Shown piece after piece: positions 59,077 to 64,000 of a DNA stretch of 64,000 nucleotides. The stretch is from JAOSJL01 sp963704035 (GTDB taxonomy: Bacteria > Actinomycetota > Acidimicrobiia > IMCC26256 > JAOSJL01). The first letter of the stretch is position 1, and every line of letters starts with the position of its first letter. The notes below the pieces were generated by a model. It saw only the letters and a program-made list of their open reading frames with translations. It had not been told where the DNA came from and searched no databases. The DNA lies in NCBI GenBank assembly GCA_963704035.1, contig CAVPGR010000002.1, positions 310,001 through 374,000 on the forward strand, given 5' to 3'. A program made the position numbers and the translations under genes.

Positions 59077-60654
59077 TCAGGGCCGTGCCACGAGAGCGGC
59101 GATCGTCGCCCGGTCCGGTTTCCCGGCCGCCAACGTGGGAATCGCGTCGAGGTGCACGATCCGCTCGGGGGTCGTGAAGCGCGCGGCTCCCTGTTCCACG
59201 AACCACTCGCGACAGGTTTCGAGGTCGAAGTATTCCTCGGCGACGACGCACGCGACGACTATCTCACCGAGTCGCTCGTCGGGTGTTCCGACCACGACGG
59301 CCTGGCGTACGGCGGGATGAGCCTCGAGGAGGCTTTCCACCGCCGACACGGAGACGTTCTCCCCGGCCCGGATGATCACGTCCTTGATGCGTCCCACGAT
59401 CCGGAGGCGGCCCCTGCTGTCGAGGGTCGCGAGGTCGCCGGTGCGGAACCAGCCGTCGCACACCGCGGAGTCCGTCTCCTCGGGGTCGAGGTAGCCGGCG
59501 AACAGCTCGGGACCTCGCAGCCACAACTCGCCCGGCTCGCCGACACCGCGGTCGGCGCCGGAGTCGGGGTCGACGACGCGGAGTTCCGCCTCGCCCGTCG
59601 AGTGACCGTCGGTCGTCGTGGCGGTCTCGACGTTGTCGGCAGTGTCGCTGGTCGTGACGGTGGGTGCCTCCGTGGAGCCGTACGTGCGCTTGACTTCTGC
59701 GCCGAGCGCGTCGCGCGCCCGTTCGACGAATGCCGGTGTGATCCCAGCGCCTCCGGAAGAGACGAGCCGCAGACTCCGGACTCGGCGCGGCGAGAACCCG
59801 GGCGTGTCCATCAGCGTGACGAAGAAGGTCGGAGGCCCGATCATGAACGTCACGTGTTCCCGCTCGATGAGCTCGAGTGCGCGTTCGGGGTCCCAGGCGT
59901 CCATCAGTACAGACCGCATCGGGACGACACCCGGAATGAGAACCCCGTTGAGCAGTCCCGACACGTGGGCGAGGGGAGCGGGCATGAGCACGCAGTCGTG
60001 GGGTGTCAGGCCGTGGACGCGGGCCATGCACCGTGCCTTGTAGGCGAGCCCACGGTGGGTGTGGAGAGCCGCCTTGGGGGCACCGCCCGACCCAGAGGTG
60101 AACAACACCACGGCGGGGTCCTCGGGGAGCGCCGGCTCAGTGGCCTCTCGGCGTGCGTCTCCGTTTGACGGCGGAGGGTGGGCTCCGAGGAGTTCCTCGA
60201 ACCCGCCGGAACCGTCGCGCACGAGGATGCAGCGGTCGTTCGATGCGAGCGGGAGGCCCTCCGCCGCGAGAACAGCGCTCGGTGACAGCGAATGGACCAT
60301 TCGCTCGGTCTCGAATGCTCCGGCACGGGCGTGGAGGGGCGCCGCCACGGCGCCGATCCGCCAGCAGGCCCGAAAGAGCAGGACCGATGCCCAACCATTG
60401 GGGAGTTGCCAGGCCACGACGTCGCCCCGGGCCACGCCCGCCGAACGCAAACCGATCGCGAGCGCAGTGACTCGGTCATCGACCTCCTCGGCGTCGAAGC
60501 GCACCCCGGCGCTCGGATCCACGATCGTGTCGCCCTGTCGCGACACCGCGCTCATCATGGCGTCGAGGGTCGGAACGTCCCACGCTCCTCCCGGTGCCGT
60601 GTAGCGGTCGGCGTCGGGATGTGTGTAGGTCGGGCGCAGCGCGGAAGGTGTCAC
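59077..60654 (-). CDS. AMP-dependent acyl-CoA synthetase/ligase
   Basis: Adenylate-forming ligase of 525 residues that activates a carboxylic acid to its CoA ester. The P-loop-like motif is VVLFTSGSGGAPKAALHTH near 180, then RTYGSTEAPTVTTS, the GWFRTGDLATLDSRGRLRIVGRIKD hinge and the terminal catalytic lysine in TLAAGKPDRATIAAL. GTG at 60654 was chosen because it lies just after the upstream dehydrogenase's stop (60665). The frame is open further upstream. It follows that dehydrogenase in the same orientation. Confidence 0.9.
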   Translation of the reverse strand: MTPSALRPTYTHPDADRYTAPGGAWDVPTLDAMMSAVSRQGDTIVDPSAGVRFDAEEVDDRVTALAIGLRSAGVARGDVVAWQLPNGWASVLLFRACWRIGAVAAPLHARAGAFETERMVHSLSPSAVLAAEGLPLASNDRCILVRDGSGGFEELLGAHPPPSNGDARREATEPALPEDPAVVLFTSGSGGAPKAALHTHRGLAYKARCMARVHGLTPHDCVLMPAPLAHVSGLLNGVLIPGVVPMRSVLMDAWDPERALELIEREHVTFMIGPPTFFVTLMDTPGFSPRRVRSLRLVSSGGAGITPAFVERARDALGAEVKRTYGSTEAPTVTTSDTADNVETATTTDGHSTGEAELRVVDPDSGADRGVGEPGELWLRGPELFAGYLDPEETDSAVCDGWFRTGDLATLDSRGRLRIVGRIKDVIIRAGENVSVSAVESLLEAHPAVRQAVVVGTPDERLGEIVVACVVAEEYFDLETCREWFVEQGAARFTTPERIVHLDAIPTLAAGKPDRATIAALVARP

Positions 60655-60664
60655 CGGGCGACGG

Positions 60665-61888
60665 TCAGGGGTTCGCCATCCAACCGGGGCTGGTGGTGGT
60701 GGCACCCCGGAGGACCTGGGTGCCGATGAAGTTCTTCTGGATCTCGACGGTGCCGGCGCCGATGAGCAACCCGCGGATGTCGCGGTAGGCCCGCTCGACC
60801 GGGTACTCGCGCGAGTAGCCGTAGCCCCCGAGAAGTTGGATCGCCTCGTCGCAGACGAACCGCGCGGCTTCGTTCGCCGCCGTCTTGGCGATCGCCGTCT
60901 CGAGCGCCGGTGGCGTGCCGCCGACCCCGGCGAGCCGGACCGCCCGCCCCAGAAGCAGCCGCGCACCTTCGAGGCGTGTGGTCATGTCGGCGATCTTCCA
61001 CTGGAGGCCCTGGAACCCGGCGAGTGTGCCGTCACCCACGGTGCGCTCGTTCATGTAGCGCGTGGCGTACTCCAGAGAGCCCGCGGCAGCGCCGAGGCAC
61101 ATGGCGGCATTCCCGCAGCGTTCGTGGTTGATGTGGGCGATGAGTGTCTTGAAGGCTTCGCTGTTCGACGGATCGCCGGTGAGCAGCACGTCAGAGGTGT
61201 CGACGCGCACACCGTCGAACGCGAGTTCCGCTTCGGAGGTGCCGCGCAGGCCCATCTTGTCGTGGGTTCCCGCCACCGACACCCCGTCACGCGTGAGGTC
61301 CACCACGACGGCGCCGATGCCGCGTGTCCCCACGCTCTCAGGGAACCGGCACCACACGAGACACGCCGCAGCCTTGTGGCCTCCCGTGACGTAGTTCTTG
61401 TATCCCTCGAGCCGAAAGCCGTCGCCGTCGGCGACGAGCCTGCTGCGCATGTGATTGACCGCGGAGCCCGCCTCGGTCTCGCTGATCCCGATACAGAACA
61501 GCGCCTCGCCGCTCGCCGCCATCGGAAGCCACCGCGACCTGAGGCCCTCACTGCCGAGATGCTCGATCGCCCGGGGCGGACCGTTGAAGATGAGCTGCGC
61601 CAGGATCGCGGAGGACACGTCGACGCGGGCCAGTTCCTCCAGGACGATCGCGGATTCGACGTCGCCGAGACCCATGCCGCCGTACGCCTCGCCGATCGTG
61701 ATGCCGAACAGGTCGGCCGCGCGCAGGGCGTCCCACGAAGCGTCGGGGAACTCCTCGGTCTCGTCCCAGTGTCGGGCGTTCGGGGCGAGGTCCCGGGCCG
61801 CCACCTGGCGAGCGAGGCCGCGTAACGCCTGCTGGTCCTCGGTCTCCGCGAACGGGTCGCTACCGGTGTCGCTGCCAGAGTCGCGCAC
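60665..61888 (-). CDS. Acyl-CoA dehydrogenase
   Basis: A full-length acyl-CoA dehydrogenase of 407 residues with the IGISETEAGSAVNHM segment, GYKNYVTGGHKAAACLVWC, the R-TVGDGTLAGFQGLQWKIADM segment and the terminal IGAGTVEIQKNFIGTQVL motif. Starts at GTG 61888, with TAGTGT six bases before it and no ribosome site. It lies 10 bases before the acyl-CoA ligase gene and probably forms a unit with it, activating and then oxidising the same acid. Confidence 0.91.
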   Translation of the reverse strand: MRDSGSDTGSDPFAETEDQQALRGLARQVAARDLAPNARHWDETEEFPDASWDALRAADLFGITIGEAYGGMGLGDVESAIVLEELARVDVSSAILAQLIFNGPPRAIEHLGSEGLRSRWLPMAASGEALFCIGISETEAGSAVNHMRSRLVADGDGFRLEGYKNYVTGGHKAAACLVWCRFPESVGTRGIGAVVVDLTRDGVSVAGTHDKMGLRGTSEAELAFDGVRVDTSDVLLTGDPSNSEAFKTLIAHINHERCGNAAMCLGAAAGSLEYATRYMNERTVGDGTLAGFQGLQWKIADMTTRLEGARLLLGRAVRLAGVGGTPPALETAIAKTAANEAARFVCDEAIQLLGGYGYSREYPVERAYRDIRGLLIGAGTVEIQKNFIGTQVLRGATTTSPGWMANP

Positions 61889-61900
61889 GGCGGAACACTA
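61889..61900 (-). promoter_or_regulatory. Candidate -10 element for a leaderless transcript
   Basis: Minus-strand TAGTGT (61900-61895) followed by six bases and the GTG at 61888, the same geometry as at 482-493 and 46370-46381. Confidence 0.42.
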
Positions 61901-61941
61901 CCGCCGGTGCGTTCCTGGTTGTTCGTGTGCCCGATGAGATC

Positions 61942-62661
61942 TCAGGAGCCGAACATCGTGCGCCACTGCTCGGGGGTCGAGAAGCGGAACACGTAATTGT
62001 TCGCTCGGGTGTCGCCGAGTGACGCGGACGGCTCCGGGGAGTAGAGGTGTCCGGGGAACAGGGTGGCGTGGTCGGGGATGCGCGCGAGCTTCGTGTGGAT
62101 GCTCTCGTACATGGCCTCGGGGTCGCTTCCGGGGAGGTCTGTGCGCCCGCATCCGTCGAGGAACAACGTGTCGCCTGCCACGAGTCGGTCGTCGACGAAG
62201 AAGCACTGGCTTCCCGGAGTGTGCCCCGGCGTGTGGATGAGCTCGACGGGGATCTCGCCCACCATCACGGTGTCGCCGGAGTCGTGGACCGCCAGGTCCG
62301 CCGTGGAGAGGTCTACGACGCGGCGGACCCACTCCTCCTCGTCGCGTTGGATGTGGACCGGGCCGTCGAGGCGGTTGCTGTTCAGCAGTTCGTGGACGCC
62401 TTCGATGCCGTATCCCATCAGGTCACCACCGATGTGGTCGGCGTGGTAATGGGTGACGAGCACCCCGGTGAGCCGCATGTCGTCGGCGTCGAGCGTGTCG
62501 ACCAGTTCGTTCACCGCGTAGGCGGGATCGACCACGACGGCGTCCCCCGTTTCGCGGTCGCCGATCAGGTAGCTGAAGTTCACCATCTGCGAGGCGATCG
62601 GGTCATCGGCGGCGAAGTCGCGCCCCGACAACAACTGGCGGAAGTACAGGCGGTCACTCAT
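61942..62661 (-). CDS. Metallo-beta-lactamase fold hydrolase (glyoxalase II-like)
   Basis: A 239-residue MBL-fold protein with the metal motif VTHYHADHIGGD near 77, a third histidine in IHTPGHTPGSQCFFV and the Asp in LVAGDTLFLDGCGRTDLPG. The last segment resembles persulfide dioxygenase/glyoxalase II-type proteins (ETHE1-like), so thioester or persulfide chemistry is likely. ATG at 62661 was chosen for GAGGA five bases upstream. It overlaps the alcohol dehydrogenase end by eight bases. Confidence 0.87.
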   Translation of the reverse strand: MSDRLYFRQLLSGRDFAADDPIASQMVNFSYLIGDRETGDAVVVDPAYAVNELVDTLDADDMRLTGVLVTHYHADHIGGDLMGYGIEGVHELLNSNRLDGPVHIQRDEEEWVRRVVDLSTADLAVHDSGDTVMVGEIPVELIHTPGHTPGSQCFFVDDRLVAGDTLFLDGCGRTDLPGSDPEAMYESIHTKLARIPDHATLFPGHLYSPEPSASLGDTRANNYVFRFSTPEQWRTMFGS

Positions 62662-63949
62662 CGATGTCCTCATGATCGCGGGATCGATGGGGGAGTCCGG
62701 AATCGGAATCATGGCGGAAGTCGAAGGCGACCTTGACGGCGCCGGTGTCGTGCTGGTCGGCGAGAGTGCGAAACGCAGCGCGCCAGTCTTCGAGGCGAAA
62801 AGTGTGGGTGAGCATCGGCGTGATGTCGATCCGGCCTGTTCGGACGAGATCGAAGTAGTGCGAAATGGCATGCCGGCGCACACCGTCGATCTCCTCGACG
62901 CCGAAAGCGTTGGATCCGACGATATTGATCTCCTTGAAGTACCAGGGCGACCACTCGAAGCGCCCTGCGGCGCTGACGCCGCTCACGACGATCGAACCGC
63001 GGGAGGCCATCATGCGTAGTGCGGTCTCGAGAGTGGAGGGTTTGCCGATCGTGTCGTAGGTGATGTCGATGGTGCCGGGATGCGCGAGCGGGAGGCCCTT
63101 CCAGGGTTCGTGGAGCGTGGCGTCGGTCATCGTCGCCAGTTCCTCCACGATGGCTCGTGGTTCGTGTGACGCATCGATGACACGGGCACCGAAGGACCGC
63201 GCGAGGTCCTGTTGTGCAGGATGCAGCGCCACGGCGATGACCTCGACGTCGGGGTGGAGGCTCCGCAGGATCGCGATCGTCGTCGTGCCGAGCGCGCCCG
63301 CCCCCCATACGAGCGCCCGCCCTCCCGGTGGCGGTGGATGACGGGTGACGGCATGCAGCGAGACCGCGAACGGGTCGGCCAGCACGGCCGCCTCATCGGC
63401 CACGTCGTCGGGAACGGGGATCAGCATCGACTCGTGGGCCGGAAGAGCGTCCGCGAAGCCGCCGGTGCCGTCGCTTGAGGTGCCGGAGTGGATCCCCGGC
63501 GCGAGTCGGCCGCGGGTGAAGTTCCAGCACAGCGACAGGTCACCCGCAGCGCACGCCGGGCAGACCGGGTGGATACCACGGGGAACGCACGACAGCCAGC
63601 AGTTCAAGGCGACACGATCGCCCACGTGCACGGTTGTGACGGCGCTGCCGATAGCGGTCACGTCGCCGACCACCTCGTGGCCGAGCACCTGTGGGAACGA
63701 CAGGAAGGCGGTGAGGGAGAAGTCCGAGGCGTCGCCGTCGGTCTCCATGAAGACCTGCTTGGCATCCGATCCGCAGATCCCCGTGAGGCGGGGACGCAGT
63801 ACCACCCAGTCGTCGGCGAGAGGTGCGGGTTCCTCCACGTCGGCGAGCGCCATCGGGGTGAGAGCGAGATTTCGGACGAGGTGGTTGTCGGATGCTGCGA
63901 GCACAGGGTCGGCTGGTTCCGGATCGACTCCGAAGACGAGCGCGCGCAT
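62654..63949 (-). CDS. Zinc-dependent alcohol dehydrogenase
   Basis: Medium-chain dehydrogenase of 431 residues. The catalytic zinc cysteine lies in LTGICGSDAKQ near 59 and the His in VLGHEVVG. A structural zinc site with fewer cysteines (CPACAAGDLSLCWN) follows. The Rossmann motif is VWGAGALGTTTIAI near 213. It oxidises an alcohol with NAD(P). The ATG at 63949 has GAGG upstream. The downstream MBL gene is translationally coupled. Substrate unknown. Confidence 0.9.
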   Translation of the reverse strand: MRALVFGVDPEPADPVLAASDNHLVRNLALTPMALADVEEPAPLADDWVVLRPRLTGICGSDAKQVFMETDGDASDFSLTAFLSFPQVLGHEVVGDVTAIGSAVTTVHVGDRVALNCWLSCVPRGIHPVCPACAAGDLSLCWNFTRGRLAPGIHSGTSSDGTGGFADALPAHESMLIPVPDDVADEAAVLADPFAVSLHAVTRHPPPPGGRALVWGAGALGTTTIAILRSLHPDVEVIAVALHPAQQDLARSFGARVIDASHEPRAIVEELATMTDATLHEPWKGLPLAHPGTIDITYDTIGKPSTLETALRMMASRGSIVVSGVSAAGRFEWSPWYFKEINIVGSNAFGVEEIDGVRRHAISHYFDLVRTGRIDITPMLTHTFRLEDWRAAFRTLADQHDTGAVKVAFDFRHDSDSGLPHRSRDHEDIDE

Positions 63950-63958
63950 CGGAATACC

Positions 63959-64000
63959 TCAGCTCTCGGTGGCTGAGGCGGCGACCTCCGCGATGAAGTC
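63959..64000 (-). CDS. 3' end of a further gene (partial)
   Basis: Thirteen codons, read DFIAEVAASATES and ending in TGA at 63959, run off the window edge on the same strand as the alcohol dehydrogenase, whose ATG follows nine bases later. Too short to identify. Confidence 0.45.
   Translation of the reverse strand, partial: DFIAEVAASATES

Noticed and set aside
1..64000. CRISPR arrays, tRNA genes, insertion sequences or prophage
   Set aside because: The only short repeats are 2-3 copies at start codons without spacers. No cloverleaf, transposase or integrase was recognised by eye.

Overview
The window reads as high-GC actinobacterial DNA, most plausibly from the class Acidimicrobiia. The grounds are a WhiB regulator, a DevS/DevR (DosS/DosR) two-component pair next to a wax-ester/diacylglycerol acyltransferase, many acyl-CoA dehydrogenases, and frequent GTG starts with ATGA/GTGA stop-start overlaps. 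No tRNA, rRNA, CRISPR array, insertion sequence or phage gene was recognised.

Layout. (1) 1-4.9 kb, + strand: whiB, an acyl-CoA dehydrogenase, trpD, two small zinc-ribbon proteins and a coiled-coil NYN-domain protein. (2) 4.9-15.3 kb, - strand: a nitrogen-oxide block. Its promoter-proximal part (15.3 to 10.2 kb) holds a small protein, a 12-TM His-rich membrane protein, a MIP18-type protein, a second membrane protein, a cysteine-bearing HTH regulator and copper nitrite reductase NirK. The distal part (10.2 to 4.9 kb) holds a NarI-like cytochrome b, a Nas/Nap-type molybdopterin oxidoreductase, a 4Fe-4S subunit, a Rieske protein, a small membrane protein and an HPP-family transporter. (3) 15.6-21.4 kb: tgs1-like acyltransferase, PNPOx-like protein, DevS-like kinase, membrane protein, DevR-like regulator, receiver-like protein and mobB. 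(4) 21.7-29.6 kb, + strand: a periplasmic nitrite oxidoreductase/nitrate reductase of NxrA-NxrB-NxrC type with its chaperone and a membrane protein. (5) 29.9-35.4 kb: trehalose glycosyltransferase, DoxX protein, a fused EtfB-EtfA and a thiolase. (6) 35.5-42.1 kb, - strand: narGHJI. (7) 42.1-46.3 kb: divergent acyl-CoA dehydrogenases and a CoA-transferase. (8) 46.4-52.8 kb: a ceramidase-like lipoprotein and a Ugp/Mal-type ABC importer. (9) 52.9-64 kb: CoA-thioester catabolism (thiolase, DUF35, CaiB, enoyl-CoA hydratase, acyl-CoA dehydrogenases, acyl-CoA ligase), an MBL hydrolase and a zinc alcohol dehydrogenase.

How it fits together. Three different Mo-bisPGD enzymes of nitrate/nitrite type, NirK, a Mo-cofactor gene and a candidate nitrite transporter lie within about 37 kb around a DevSR system. 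A 17/20 match to the mycobacterial DevR box lies between the nirK operon and the tgs1-like gene. This suggests, as an inference, a hypoxia/NO-responsive dormancy regulon wired to nitrogen-oxide respiration.

Data quality. Nine genes carry thirteen single-base frameshifts. All are explained by a homopolymer run miscounted by one base, and every corrected length is a multiple of three. They look like sequencing errors rather than true pseudogenes, so these genes are annotated as CDS with the frameshift noted.
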